From assembly GCA_023954155.1 (NCBI GenBank), contig JAMLIO010000006.1, positions 62,001 to 126,000 on the forward strand: a stretch of DNA of 64,000 bases. The letters run 5' to 3'. Shown here piece after piece: positions 53,065 through 62,576 of the stretch. The notes beneath the pieces are model-generated. The model saw only the letters and a list, made by a program, of their open reading frames with translations. It was not told the DNA's origin and did not search any database. Source of the DNA: Pseudobdellovibrionaceae bacterium (GTDB lineage: Bacteria > Bdellovibrionota > Bdellovibrionia > Bdellovibrionales > UBA1609). Position 1 is the stretch's first letter. Each line of letters begins with the position of its first letter. The position numbers and the translations under genes are program-made.

Positions 53065-53697
53065 TTAAAGAGACTTTTTGCGGGCGATGGTCATGCCTTC
53101 TGAGGTGGGAATCAGAATCGCATCATATTCGGGATGTTCACCTAAATTTTGATTGAACTCTCGCATCACCGCTACGGCTTTAGCATGGTTGGGTGGAGTT
53201 TCGTCTTGATAAACCATACCAAATAAAAATGTATTGTCGGCAACGATCAGTCCACCCGAACGCAAGTTGCGATGAGCCCAATTAAAATAATCCAAGTATG
53301 CGGCTTTATTGGCATCAATAAAAACCATATCAAAAGGGCCTTCACTTTCAATTTTGGGCAGTTCTTCGATGGCGTCTCCAAGGTGCAAACTTAAACGGTT
53401 TTGTTCGACTTCCGTTTTTAAAAGTTCTTGAGCAATCCTGTGATGCTCCGACATCTTTTCAAAAGACCAAACTTTACCCTTAGGTCCTACAGCCTCAAGA
53501 AGCCATGTAGTTGAAAAACCAAGCAGAGTGCCAATCTCTACAACCTTTTGTGCCCCTATCATTTTAGCTAGGACTTTGATCATTTGCCCTTCGCTACCAG
53601 AAATTTGAATCCCATCTTTGTCCACTTCTAGGATCGCACCTAGTATCTTCTCTCTTTGCTCTCCCATACGAACAAAGTTCTTTTCGATATATTGCAT
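53065..53697 (-). CDS. SAM-dependent O-methyltransferase (catechol/caffeoyl-CoA type)
   Basis: About 210 aa from the ATG at 53697. MIGAQKVVEIGTLLGFSTTWL is motif I of the family, with LHLGDAIEELP and MVFIDANKAAYLDYFNW (metal-binding Asp) and GGLIVADNTFLFG following, as in caffeoyl-CoA and bacterial O-methyltransferases (for example YrrM-like). The substrate is unknown. Confidence 0.88.
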   Translation of the reverse strand: MQYIEKNFVRMGEQREKILGAILEVDKDGIQISGSEGQMIKVLAKMIGAQKVVEIGTLLGFSTTWLLEAVGPKGKVWSFEKMSEHHRIAQELLKTEVEQNRLSLHLGDAIEELPKIESEGPFDMVFIDANKAAYLDYFNWAHRNLRSGGLIVADNTFLFGMVYQDETPPNHAKAVAVMREFNQNLGEHPEYDAILIPTSEGMTIARKKSL

Positions 53698-53968
53698 TCT
53701 TGGTTCTTTTTCTGTTCTCATAGATGTTCATCCTCACATTCAGATTTATATTACCATCATAGAACTCAAAGCCAACCCAAGCGTTTGTTATCTCTCCAGA
53801 ATTAACCTCATCTGCAATAAATTTGAGCTAAACTTTTTTGAGTAAGACACCAAGTGTTGTCGAATTTTGAGACACCTGCTTAGGGCTAAACAGCGGCTTT
53901 GTGCTGAAATGCAATATACACAGATTTGAAGAGCCCATTTTTGGCACTGGCTGTGCACCCATAAACCC

Positions 53969-55255
53969 GTGGTGAAACAAAGTATCTTTCTTATTTTAAT
54001 CTTTTGCAGTTGGTCTGCCCATGCAAGCCAAATCGAGATCAAAACCTCTCAAGGTCGCCTTAATGCCAGAAGAGACGCAGGCTTTAATAGCCGAGTGTGC
54101 GGTAAAGTCAGAAATGGCGCCAAGTACGAGGCGCTACAAGAAAAAAATGGTTGGGTACAGATTCGACTGAATCAACGTGGATGTCCTTCTAAAGTATGGA
54201 TTCATTCTTACTACACCAAAGAGCATTACAACGGGGAGCTTACAACAGCACAACTCAGAAACTGGAGTCCCACAAAGACAGACTCTGGAACAACAACGGA
54301 AACTCCTCCAGAGGGTGGCAACGGTGGATATGTGATCACAGCACCCGATGTCAGCGGTCAACAGAGTGGTGAGTTGGGAGATGGCGCAGGTGAACATTCA
54401 GGAGCTTCAGTAGTGGCACCTGTAGATCCCAATTTGCCTGTTCGTCCCAGTGGTCTTACTGATGAAGAGTATAACTTATGTCAGTTCTATGATTCACAAA
54501 GAAAAATTTTAGATAAAACTAAAACGGAAAACTGTTACAAGCTGATCAAAAAGGCCAACAGTCGTGAGATTTCCAAAAAGGCTTTGATCTATTCTTTAAA
54601 ATATCTCAAAGCGAATTTAGGTGAACTGCAAGATAAACGTTGTTTAGCTGCAGGTGGGGCCAAAGGCATTAAAAACAGCTGTCAGTTTGTCGTCAATGAC
54701 TTAAACCAACGAGTCAGTGGCTTTTCTAATCGTAGTCCTTCTTATTTTATTGATCTCTGCGACGGAGGAAGTGGTTCTGCCAGAAAAGGTTTGATCACTA
54801 AAACTTACATCAACAGAGGCACAGGCTCTTCGAGTAACAACTATACAGACCGCTCTGGAAAAAAGACCACTGTACCTGGGGCTTTTATCACAGGTTCACT
54901 TACGCCATTTATCCCTTACAGAGTGACTAGTGCTTACCGAAATTTGGGTTGGGCAAATTGTTTTCAAAAAAATTCTAAAGGTCAGCCCATCCTGAGTCGC
55001 CCCGTACGAGACATGTCAAAATGTCCCGTTACTCGTCTGGCTCTTTACGGTGCCCATGACAGTAATAATTCCACTTCAAGTGCCAAACCCATGCACGTAA
55101 GTCCTTACAAATCCAGTTGGGGTTGCCCTTCTGTGGGTGTGAATGACCGATGGATGTTAGAACAGCTTCATAAAAATGGCCCTTCTTTGGTGATCAACTA
55201 TGGTCCAGAAAAATATCATAAAGATTCAAGTATCAATAACTGTAGGAACAACTAA
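53969..55255 (+). CDS. Exported SH3-domain L,D-transpeptidase-like murein enzyme
   Basis: 428 aa, GTG start, signal peptide MVKQSIFLILIFCSWSAHA. Residues about 20-85 form an SH3-like domain (GRLNARRDAGFNSRVCGKV, then WVQIRL). A linker near 112-125 contains GGNGGYVITAPD. The C-terminal domain has ALYGAHDSNN and SPYKSSWGCPSVGV, with a Ser-x-Gly-Cys motif like the catalytic Cys of YkuD_2 L,D-transpeptidase-type domains. It may make or cut mDAP-mDAP crosslinks. The linker motif is shared with the M74 protein at 15.1 kb. Confidence 0.75.
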   Translation: MVKQSIFLILIFCSWSAHASQIEIKTSQGRLNARRDAGFNSRVCGKVRNGAKYEALQEKNGWVQIRLNQRGCPSKVWIHSYYTKEHYNGELTTAQLRNWSPTKTDSGTTTETPPEGGNGGYVITAPDVSGQQSGELGDGAGEHSGASVVAPVDPNLPVRPSGLTDEEYNLCQFYDSQRKILDKTKTENCYKLIKKANSREISKKALIYSLKYLKANLGELQDKRCLAAGGAKGIKNSCQFVVNDLNQRVSGFSNRSPSYFIDLCDGGSGSARKGLITKTYINRGTGSSSNNYTDRSGKKTTVPGAFITGSLTPFIPYRVTSAYRNLGWANCFQKNSKGQPILSRPVRDMSKCPVTRLALYGAHDSNNSTSSAKPMHVSPYKSSWGCPSVGVNDRWMLEQLHKNGPSLVINYGPEKYHKDSSINNCRNN

Positions 55256-55277
55256 AAAGGTAAGAGGAAAATAAATT

Positions 55278-55811
55278 ATGAGCACACATCATCTCAGCAC
55301 AAAAGTATTTAAAAAATCTTTGATCCTTTTTGGAGTCAGTTTAATTGCGCTGTCTCAACTTTCTCATGCACAAAACCTGCAACGACGCCCTCAACAGACC
55401 GATAAAGAACTGTGTTTTCATTTTGATCTTAAGCCCTTTCAAAAACATTTTGCTCACTCTCAAGGCATTGACTCCCTCACCTTTTATCCCTCTTTGTTTA
55501 ACTCGTCTAAAAAAAGCCAAACCACGATGTACTTTGTAGATCGTGGCGTCCATAACGACCCTGATGCGTACAATAATGTAAAATGCCATCTCAGTGCTTC
55601 ATATATAAGCTGCAAAGGCGAGGATGACAGCGCCAATTTGGGAATCTTTGTCGATCCCTCCAAAGCCCAACTTCATATCAAGTTTTTGGTTCTGAGTGAT
55701 TTGGACGAGGAACTGCGCGTCCTTCAACCCTTGAACGCCAAAAAAACCCCTTCTATCCCAGGAAAAGTCTTTCCGTGCCCTACAGATAGCCCCGAAGCGA
55801 GCCTCTACTAG
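55278..55811 (+). CDS. Exported protein of unknown function
   Basis: 177 aa with a signal peptide (KSLILFGVSLIALSQLSHAQ). The mature part has four Cys (LCFHFDL, VKCHLS, SYISCKG, VFPCPT), alternating beta-like stretches and no recognised family. An AGAGGAAAAT ribosome-binding region precedes the ATG; it follows the L,D-transpeptidase-like gene by 22 nt and is probably its operon partner. Confidence 0.6.
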   Translation: MSTHHLSTKVFKKSLILFGVSLIALSQLSHAQNLQRRPQQTDKELCFHFDLKPFQKHFAHSQGIDSLTFYPSLFNSSKKSQTTMYFVDRGVHNDPDAYNNVKCHLSASYISCKGEDDSANLGIFVDPSKAQLHIKFLVLSDLDEELRVLQPLNAKKTPSIPGKVFPCPTDSPEASLY

Positions 55812-55819
55812 TTTAAACA

Positions 55820-55902
55820 CTGCGCCAATCGCTAAAACTGACACACCCGACTACTCAATACGCCCTCTTTTATGTCATAAATGAGAGTTTGGAGGGCGCA
55901 GA
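55820..55902 (+). promoter_or_regulatory. Possible RNA switch masking the ABC gene ribosome-binding site
   Basis: The Shine-Dalgarno GGAGGG (55891-55896) can pair in two mutually exclusive 7-bp ways: CGCCCTC (55861-55867) with GAGGGCG (55892-55898), or CTGCGCC (55820-55826) with GGCGCAG (55895-55901). The first stem encloses a TTTAT/ATAAA hairpin. Both stems would block ribosome access, and each would exclude the other. Confidence 0.45.
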
Positions 55903-57633
55903 ATGTCCAATATTATCGAAGTAAAAAACTTGAAGGTAGATTTCAAAACTGACAATGGCATCGTTCAAGCAATTAAAGGGGTCTCCTTTAATATTCCTCA
56001 AGGAAAAACTGTCGGACTTGTGGGCGAATCAGGATCAGGAAAAAGCGTAAGCTCTCTGGCCATCATGCGACTGATTGCCAACCCTCCTGGAAAAATCTCA
56101 GGTGGTGAAATTTTATATAAAGGCGAAGACCTTTTAAAAAAGACCGAAGCTCAAATGCGCAAGATTCGAGGCAAGCAGATCTCTATGATCTTTCAAGAGC
56201 CTATGACTTCGTTAAATCCCGTGTTTACTGTTGGAGATCAAATCTCTGAAAGTTTAATTTTACACGAAGGTTTAAGTAAAAAAGAAGCGTGGGAAAAGTC
56301 CATTGAACTTTTAGATAAAGTGGGCATTCCTAATCCCTCTGTGCGGATCAAAGCCTACCCACACGAGATGTCAGGTGGGCAGAGACAACGAGTAATGATT
56401 GCCATGGCCATTGCGTGTTCACCTGAACTGTTAATCGCCGATGAACCCACTACAGCGTTAGATGTGACCATTCAAAAACAAATTTTAGATTTGATTGCTG
56501 AACTTCAAGATCAATCGAAGATGAGCGTTCTTTTTATTACCCACGATCTTGGTGTCATCGCTGACATCGCCGATGAAGTGGTGGTGATGTACAAAGGCGA
56601 CATCGTTGAGCATGGACAATCAGAAAGCATCTTTAAAAGTCCGCAGCATCCTTACACAAAAGGACTGCTAGCGTGTCGTCCCTCTTTGATCTCTAACCCT
56701 CACCGTCTCCCTATGGTTTCTGACTTTATGACTCCAGACGGAAAAGAAAAACCCACAAACTTTGATATTAAAAAAGTAGAAAAGTATGTGCGCCCCATTG
56801 ATGAAGAAAAAAATCCCGTCATCTTGGAAGTGAACAATTTAGAAAAGCACTTCCCCATGAAAAAGAACTTCTTAGGTCAAACTACGGAATGGTTTAAAGC
56901 CGTCAACGACGTCACCCTTAAAGTTCGTAAAGGCCGCACACTAGGTCTTGTGGGAGAATCGGGTTGTGGCAAAACCACACTTGGTCGCACACTGCTTCGT
57001 CTTATCGAACCCACTTCTGGAGATGTGATTTATAAGGGTACAAAATTAAATGATTTATCCAAAAATGATATGCGCGCGATGAGACGCAAATTGCAGATCA
57101 TTTTCCAAGATCCTTATGCCTCTCTGAATCCTAGAATGACTATTGGTTCGGCGATCATGGAACCCATGCAGATTCATAATTTATACAAAACCAAACAAGA
57201 ACGCCAAGAGCGTGCGGCAGCTTTAATTGAACGCTGTGGTCTTCCTGCCGAGTATTTAAACCGTTATCCTCACGAATTTTCTGGTGGACAACGTCAACGT
57301 ATTTGTATTGCCCGCGCACTAGCTGTGGAACCCGAGTTTATCGTCTGTGACGAGTCCGTTTCCGCTCTAGACGTGTCTGTGCAAGCACAGATTTTAAATC
57401 TGCTTTTAGACTTACAAGATGAGTTGGGCCTATCTTACATCTTTATCTCGCATGACCTAGCCGTGGTGAAATTCATCTCTGATGAAATTGCCGTGATGAA
57501 CAAAGGACAAGTTGTTGAGATGTCCGATGCTCTATCTATCTACGAAAATCCTAAAGATGAGTACACCAAAAAACTTTTATCTGCGATTCCCAAAGGAATT
57601 CCCAAAACTTTGTTGAATGAGTTGAATTTATAG
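55903..57633 (+). CDS. Peptide ABC transporter, two fused ATPase domains (DppDF/GsiA type)
   Basis: 576 aa with two complete ABC cassettes. Domain 1: Walker A GESGSGKS (41-48), [20 protein letters not shown]. Domain 2: GESGCGKT (about 353-360), [19 protein letters not shown]. The N-terminal cassette resembles DppD and the C-terminal one DppF, with the linker PFxMKKNF-type motif. Such fusions drive dipeptide, glutathione or microcin-type uptake. No permease or binding protein is adjacent. The 3' end overlaps sodC by 6 nt. Confidence 0.92.
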   Translation: MSNIIEVKNLKVDFKTDNGIVQAIKGVSFNIPQGKTVGLVGESGSGKSVSSLAIMRLIANPPGKISGGEILYKGEDLLKKTEAQMRKIRGKQISMIFQEPMTSLNPVFTVGDQISESLILHEGLSKKEAWEKSIELLDKVGIPNPSVRIKAYPHEMSGGQRQRVMIAMAIACSPELLIADEPTTALDVTIQKQILDLIAELQDQSKMSVLFITHDLGVIADIADEVVVMYKGDIVEHGQSESIFKSPQHPYTKGLLACRPSLISNPHRLPMVSDFMTPDGKEKPTNFDIKKVEKYVRPIDEEKNPVILEVNNLEKHFPMKKNFLGQTTEWFKAVNDVTLKVRKGRTLGLVGESGCGKTTLGRTLLRLIEPTSGDVIYKGTKLNDLSKNDMRAMRRKLQIIFQDPYASLNPRMTIGSAIMEPMQIHNLYKTKQERQERAAALIERCGLPAEYLNRYPHEFSGGQRQRICIARALAVEPEFIVCDESVSALDVSVQAQILNLLLDLQDELGLSYIFISHDLAVVKFISDEIAVMNKGQVVEMSDALSIYENPKDEYTKKLLSAIPKGIPKTLLNELNL

Positions 57634-58176
57634 TGTGATCGCTCCACACGCTACGCGTGGGCCTGCGTTTCCAGCAGGTTGGGATTCTAGGTCGTCTTCA
57701 TCACCATGGACCACTACGGAACGATTGATGATGTAAGAGGCCGCAGAAGGGTTCATGGAAATGTGGGCAAAGACTTCATCTAACTTAGCCTCACCTTGTG
57801 CGTTGGCTTCAAGATTACCTAAATCACCTGCATGAAAACCTTCACCTGGGGAACCATGATCGTGACCCAGAGGATTAAAGTGTCCCCCCGCAGAAGAGGC
57901 ATCGGCAGCAGAGCAATCTGGCTTTTCGTGAATATGAAACCCATGTTTAGAATTAGGCTTTAAACCTTTAATGTCTGCAACCACGCGCACACCCTCTTCA
58001 CTGCTGATGAACTCTACAGTTCCCGTCACACTGCTCTCGCTCTTAGAAGCTAGCTCCACCTTAATGCGTTCCAGGGTGTTTTTCGGTGTTGCTGTTTTAG
58101 TACTGTCTTTTTTTGATGTGCATCCTACTGCCATCATCACTACGACTGCGGTGAATACGATCTTTGTATGTTTCAT
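57628..58176 (-). CDS. sodC: Cu/Zn superoxide dismutase, periplasmic lipoprotein
   Basis: About 182 aa. The start at 58176 has GGGAG upstream and gives MKHTKIVFTAVVVMMAVGC, a lipobox-type leader. GFHIHEKPDCSA and GGHFNPLGHDHG carry the copper and zinc His ligands; VVVHGDEDDLESQPAGNAGPRVACGAI completes the active site, with Cys pair for the structural disulfide. It removes periplasmic superoxide. Convergent with the ABC gene and overlapping it by 6 nt. Confidence 0.95.
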   Translation of the reverse strand: MKHTKIVFTAVVVMMAVGCTSKKDSTKTATPKNTLERIKVELASKSESSVTGTVEFISSEEGVRVVADIKGLKPNSKHGFHIHEKPDCSAADASSAGGHFNPLGHDHGSPGEGFHAGDLGNLEANAQGEAKLDEVFAHISMNPSAASYIINRSVVVHGDEDDLESQPAGNAGPRVACGAITL

Positions 58177-58321
58177 CTGTGCTCCCAGTTTGTGCTTTCC
58201 TTGGATTATCCTAAAAAAGGCTCTCGACATCAAGGATTGAAATATTCGTGTACAATTCTAAATAAATACTCAAGATCAATAAGACTTGATTTTTTGCTCC
58301 AGTGAGGTAGGTCTCTAAAAC

Positions 58322-58900
58322 ATGGCGTTCAATCGTAAGGACCATTTTTTTCATAAAGCAAAAAAAGACGGCTTTTTAGCGCGTTCAGCCTACAAACTAG
58401 AAGAAATCCAGAAAAAGCACCGCTTGTTTAAAAGAGGCGACTTTGTTTTAGACTTAGGAGCCTCCCCTGGATCGTGGTCTCAGTATGCTTCCAAGGCCGT
58501 GGGCCCAGAAGGACTTATTGTTGGGATTGATCTCAAACCCGTAGAGTTCACCGCTCTTAACGCAGAATTCCACCAGATGAACATCTTTGAACTTGATCCC
58601 GCAATCTTACATGACAGGCAGCCCGATGTGATCATGAGCGATATGGCTCCCAACACCACAGGCATTCGTTCTGTGGATCAGGCCCGCTCTGAAGATCTGT
58701 GTCTTGAAGTGATCAAAGTGGCCACCCAGTTCTTAAAACCTGGTGGACATCTTGTGATGAAAATCTTTGAAAGCCAGACAGATCAGACTGTGACCAAGGA
58801 GCTGAAGTCCCAATTCAAAGAGATCAAACGTCTTAAGCCAGAAGCCGTCAGAAAAGGGAGTTTTGAAACTTATCTTATTGCCAAAAACTATCAAGAGTAA
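58322..58900 (+). CDS. rlmE: RlmE, 23S rRNA 2'-O-ribose methyltransferase (FtsJ/RrmJ)
   Basis: 192 aa. DLGASPGSW (44-52) is the SAM motif, and the catalytic K-D-K-E tetrad can be placed at K25 (RSAYKLEEI), D107 (MSDMAPN), K147 (VMKIFE) and E182 (SFETYL). It methylates U2552 of 23S rRNA. GAGGTAGGTC lies upstream of the ATG. Confidence 0.93.
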   Translation: MAFNRKDHFFHKAKKDGFLARSAYKLEEIQKKHRLFKRGDFVLDLGASPGSWSQYASKAVGPEGLIVGIDLKPVEFTALNAEFHQMNIFELDPAILHDRQPDVIMSDMAPNTTGIRSVDQARSEDLCLEVIKVATQFLKPGGHLVMKIFESQTDQTVTKELKSQFKEIKRLKPEAVRKGSFETYLIAKNYQE

Positions 58901-58973
58901 GAAGATGGGGAACAAAAAAACAGGTGAAAAACCACACAGCTTTTAATGCTGCTTAGGAAGAAAGGGGTATATT

Positions 58974-59948
58974 ATGAGCTTAACCACAACACAATTTATT
59001 GATCACTACTTTAGACACTTCAATGCAGCAGCACTGAAAGATGCAGCTCAAGGTTATAAAGATCACTTGCAACAAGGGGGCAAGATGTTTGTGACTCTAG
59101 CGGGAGCTATGAGTACAGCCGAAATGGGATTGATCCTTGCAGAAATGATTCGTCAGGATAAGGTTCACGGCATCTGCTGTACTGGAGCCAACCTAGAAGA
59201 AGATATTTTTAATCTTGTGGCTCATGAACATTATGTTCGTATCCCTCACTACCGTGATTTAACTGCCGAAGATGAGTACAAACTTTTAGAGCGCCACTTA
59301 AATCGCGTGACTGACACTTGTATTCCTGAAGAAGAAGCCATCCGAAGAATTGAACACGTCATTTTAGATCACTGGCAAACTGCTGATCAAAAAGGCGAAG
59401 CTTACTTTCCACATGAGTTCATGTACCAAATGTTACGTTCAAAAAAACTTGAAGGCTCTTTCCAAATTGATCCTAAAGACAGTTGGCTGATGGCTGCTTG
59501 TGAAAAGAATCTTCCTATTTTTGTTCCTGGCTGGGAAGACTCTACATTAGGAAACATCTTCACTTCACACTGTATCAATGGTGACATCAAAAACATTCAC
59601 ACTGTACGTACAGGTATTGAGTACATGAAAGAACTTGCGGGTTGGTACAAAGAGATCACCGCCAAGTCCTCTCTGGGTTTTTTCCAAATTGGGGGCGGCA
59701 TTGCGGGAGACTTCCCGATCTGTGTGGTCCCTATGTTACATCAAGACTTAGGTGAAACGAACGTGCCTCTTTGGGGTTACTTCTGTCAGATTTCTGATTC
59801 CACAACCAGCTTTGGCTCTTACTCTGGAGCTGTACCTAATGAAAAGATCACTTGGGGTAAACTTGCTGCCGAAACACCTAAGTTTATCATCGAGTCTGAC
59901 GCCACTATCGTGGCTCCATTGATCTTTGCTTATATTCTTGGGATATAA
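58974..59948 (+). CDS. Deoxyhypusine-synthase-like protein (possibly homospermidine synthase)
   Basis: 324 aa. MFVTLAGAMSTAEMG is the N-terminal NAD-binding region; VHGICCTGANLEEDIFNL, FVPGWEDSTLGN, FFQIGGGIAGDFPICV and the end SGAVPNEKITWGKLA match the DHS family, the last giving catalytic Lys at residue 296. Known DHS modifies eukaryotic/archaeal IF5A; bacteria lack that target, so family members often act as homospermidine synthase or unknown polyamine enzymes. GAAAGGGG precedes the ATG. Confidence 0.85.
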   Translation: MSLTTTQFIDHYFRHFNAAALKDAAQGYKDHLQQGGKMFVTLAGAMSTAEMGLILAEMIRQDKVHGICCTGANLEEDIFNLVAHEHYVRIPHYRDLTAEDEYKLLERHLNRVTDTCIPEEEAIRRIEHVILDHWQTADQKGEAYFPHEFMYQMLRSKKLEGSFQIDPKDSWLMAACEKNLPIFVPGWEDSTLGNIFTSHCINGDIKNIHTVRTGIEYMKELAGWYKEITAKSSLGFFQIGGGIAGDFPICVVPMLHQDLGETNVPLWGYFCQISDSTTSFGSYSGAVPNEKITWGKLAAETPKFIIESDATIVAPLIFAYILGI

Positions 59949-59953
59949 AAAAA

Positions 59954-60547
59954 CTAACTGAGTTGCCAGTACAAGTTTTCAACTTGCTGCTCAAGATCTT
60001 CAAGGCTGCCATCATTAAAGATAATATGATCGCAGCCTTTTATTTTATCTTCGACTTTCATTTGTGTTTGTATACGTCTTTCTATTTCTTCTTTAGACCA
60101 TGTGTTGCGCTCTGAAATGCGCTGCCTTTGTACATCTTCGGAGGCAAACACTCCCACAATCAGATCAAATTGATCTTCCATATTTTTTTCAAATAAAAGT
60201 GGGACATCATAAAACGCAATGGCGTGATCTTTGGACTCTAGAGCTTGTCTTCGTGTTTGCACTTCATCACGGATCAAGGGGTGCATAAGACGTTCTAAAA
60301 ACAAAAGCTCCTCAGGCGCGCCAAAAACTTTGGCGGCAATGGCCTTTCGGTACTCTTCAGGATTCATTTGTTTTGGGTCCAAACCCCATCTTTGCTGGAT
60401 TTCTGTATGGACTATGGGACTGGTGAACATCACATTATGAGACACCTCATCAGCGGAAATCACCTCTACACCGTATTTGCTCTTAAGCAGCTGGGCCACC
60501 GTGGACTTTCCACACCCTATACAACCCGTAAGTCCTATCCATAACAT
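59954..60547 (-). CDS. coaE: Dephospho-CoA kinase
   Basis: 197 aa. WIGLTGCIGCGKSTVAQLL contains the P-loop; VISADEVSHNVMF the conserved Asp, and YDVPLLFEKNME the LFE motif. Last step of CoA synthesis. Convergent with the DHS-like gene and divergent from the kinase gene. Confidence 0.95.
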   Translation of the reverse strand: MLWIGLTGCIGCGKSTVAQLLKSKYGVEVISADEVSHNVMFTSPIVHTEIQQRWGLDPKQMNPEEYRKAIAAKVFGAPEELLFLERLMHPLIRDEVQTRRQALESKDHAIAFYDVPLLFEKNMEDQFDLIVGVFASEDVQRQRISERNTWSKEEIERRIQTQMKVEDKIKGCDHIIFNDGSLEDLEQQVENLYWQLS

Positions 60548-60650
60548 AAATTAGACCTTTTATTTCACTTATTCTTCCCACATCTTACCAAGGTCTTGTT
60601 AAGAGTCTACCCTCACAGACCGATATTTTCACTGAGACAACGAGGTTGAG

Positions 60651-62537
60651 TTGAGTAAGAGCAATTACGAAGTTTTTGGTAAACACGTCCTTCTGGAGCG
60701 CATTGCTATGGGAGGAATGGCAGAGATTTTCCTTGCCCGCAGTTCAGGTGCTGGTGGTATTGGAAAGTTCAGTGCCATTAAACGTATTTTGCCACAATAC
60801 TCTGGTAACAGCGAGTTCATTAACATGTTTAAGGACGAAGCTAAAATCAACGTGAACCTGTCTCATAGTAATATCGTTCCTGTTTATGAGTTTGGTGTTG
60901 AAAACGGTCAGTTTTACATCGTGATGGAATACGTCAACGGTAAAAACTTACGCCAAGTGATCAACCGTATGCTTAAGGACTCTGATGTTTACTTCTCTAT
61001 TGATCAGATCGTATATATCATTCGCGAAGTGGCTGCTGGTCTTGACCATGCACACAGATGTTTGGATGGAACCACTGGTAAACCCCTAAATATTATTCAT
61101 AGAGACATGAGTCCACAAAACATCATGGTCAGCTATGAAGGTGAAATCAAAGTCGTCGACTTTGGTATTGCTAAGGCGGAAAGCCAAGTCGAAAGCACTA
61201 AAGCAGGAACTCTTAAAGGTAAATTTGCCTATATGTCTCCAGAGCAAGCTGGTGGCGAAGAGATTGATTTAAAAACTGATATTTATTCTTTAGGTATTGT
61301 GCTTTGGGAGCTTTTAGCCAAAGACCGCTTATTTATGGCCTCTAACGAGATCAACACCCTTAAGAAGATTCGCGAAGGGAAAATCCCTTCTATCAGAAGT
61401 TTAAACTCTGATGTCAATGAAGCGCTGGAAAAGATCGTGATGAAGTCTTTGGCTAAAAACAAAGATGAGCGTTACCAAACTTGTGCCGATTTTCAAAGAG
61501 ACTTGAACAGATTTTTAAACACTCACTACCCTGATTTTTCTGCTCATGACTTTTCAATTTTTATTAAGTCTTTGTATGCAGATGAAATTCTACAAAATAG
61601 AAAAAAGCTAATTGAGTATTCTAATCTTAAAATTGATACCAGTGCTATGGCGTCTAATAATGCCGACGCTACTGTGGTGGCTTCAGTCACACAGCCTGAT
61701 ATTCCTTCTCCAAACAAGTCCAATCATTTGCGACTGGATTTCGAGATGGATCAACCTCAGCACGCTACTAACATTGATTTTAAAAGTATCACTATCAATA
61801 AGACACAAAAGTCTGACCCTAGGGCTCAACAATCAGCCTCAGGCGTGAGATCACAAACACAAAGCAGTTACTCCAGATATACAGGCAGTTACAATAAGTA
61901 CAGTTCTGATGTGGGCTCTGCCGCCAACTGGAGCAAATATGTTCTTTTTGTAGTAGTGGCGTGTGGATTGGCATTGATTGCTTCACAGATCTTTCCCAAC
62001 CTTGGATCGTCTAATAAAGTAAAAGAGATTTCGACCAAGGACCTTGCTTCCTTAGGAGACAAAGACTCTAACGTGCTCTTTAAAGGAGCGGAAAAGAAAT
62101 TGATCGTAAGAAGTAATCCTCCTGGCGCGCAAATTTTTGTCAATGGCAAAAACACAGGTCGTGTCACACCAGGAAGAATTGATGTTCCTGCTAATGGCGA
62201 ATACCAATTGGAAGTCAAAAAACAAGGGTTCATTGACTATGCTCGCCCTATGCCTAATGGATCTAAAGAGACTGAAGTGTTTGCCACTTTACAAAAGAAC
62301 CCCATCGGTTACTTAGATGTCAGTGTGGTCAATCCTAATAATGATCCCATCATGCTTTATATCAATAACGTCTCTATCCCCGATCAACTTCCGATCAGGA
62401 TGTATCGTGTGCCTTCTGGTAAAATTGTGGTTCGCGCTGTCAATCAACGCTTAGGACTGTTTGCCGAAGAGACTGTCGAGTTGAAAGTCGATCAACGTCT
62501 ACAAATTCGATTAAATCCACGCTCACAAATGCGTTAA
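60651..62537 (+). CDS. Ser/Thr protein kinase with transmembrane helix and PEGA domain
   Basis: 628 aa, TTG start with GAGG upstream. Kinase domain (about 7-290): GKHVLLERIAMGGMAEIFLA, IIHRDMSPQNIMV, KVVDFGIAKA and APEQ-equivalent SPEQ. An intrinsically disordered Ser/Thr/Asn-rich region follows (about 290-425), a TM helix near 430-448 (YVLFVVVACGLALIASQIF) and a periplasmic PEGA domain (LIVRSNPPGAQIFVNGKNTG). This architecture is common in delta-type bacteria and senses envelope cues. PP2C at 48.1 kb could reverse it. Confidence 0.93.
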   Translation: MSKSNYEVFGKHVLLERIAMGGMAEIFLARSSGAGGIGKFSAIKRILPQYSGNSEFINMFKDEAKINVNLSHSNIVPVYEFGVENGQFYIVMEYVNGKNLRQVINRMLKDSDVYFSIDQIVYIIREVAAGLDHAHRCLDGTTGKPLNIIHRDMSPQNIMVSYEGEIKVVDFGIAKAESQVESTKAGTLKGKFAYMSPEQAGGEEIDLKTDIYSLGIVLWELLAKDRLFMASNEINTLKKIREGKIPSIRSLNSDVNEALEKIVMKSLAKNKDERYQTCADFQRDLNRFLNTHYPDFSAHDFSIFIKSLYADEILQNRKKLIEYSNLKIDTSAMASNNADATVVASVTQPDIPSPNKSNHLRLDFEMDQPQHATNIDFKSITINKTQKSDPRAQQSASGVRSQTQSSYSRYTGSYNKYSSDVGSAANWSKYVLFVVVACGLALIASQIFPNLGSSNKVKEISTKDLASLGDKDSNVLFKGAEKKLIVRSNPPGAQIFVNGKNTGRVTPGRIDVPANGEYQLEVKKQGFIDYARPMPNGSKETEVFATLQKNPIGYLDVSVVNPNNDPIMLYINNVSIPDQLPIRMYRVPSGKIVVRAVNQRLGLFAEETVELKVDQRLQIRLNPRSQMR

Positions 62538-62576
62538 TACTTTCTGCCTCATTAAAAATCTGACACTTCTAGCATC

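Noticed and set aside
53788-54042. 84-aa minus-strand ORF before the L,D-transpeptidase-like gene
   Set aside because: Overlaps the opposite-strand signal peptide region and lacks a ribosome-binding site.
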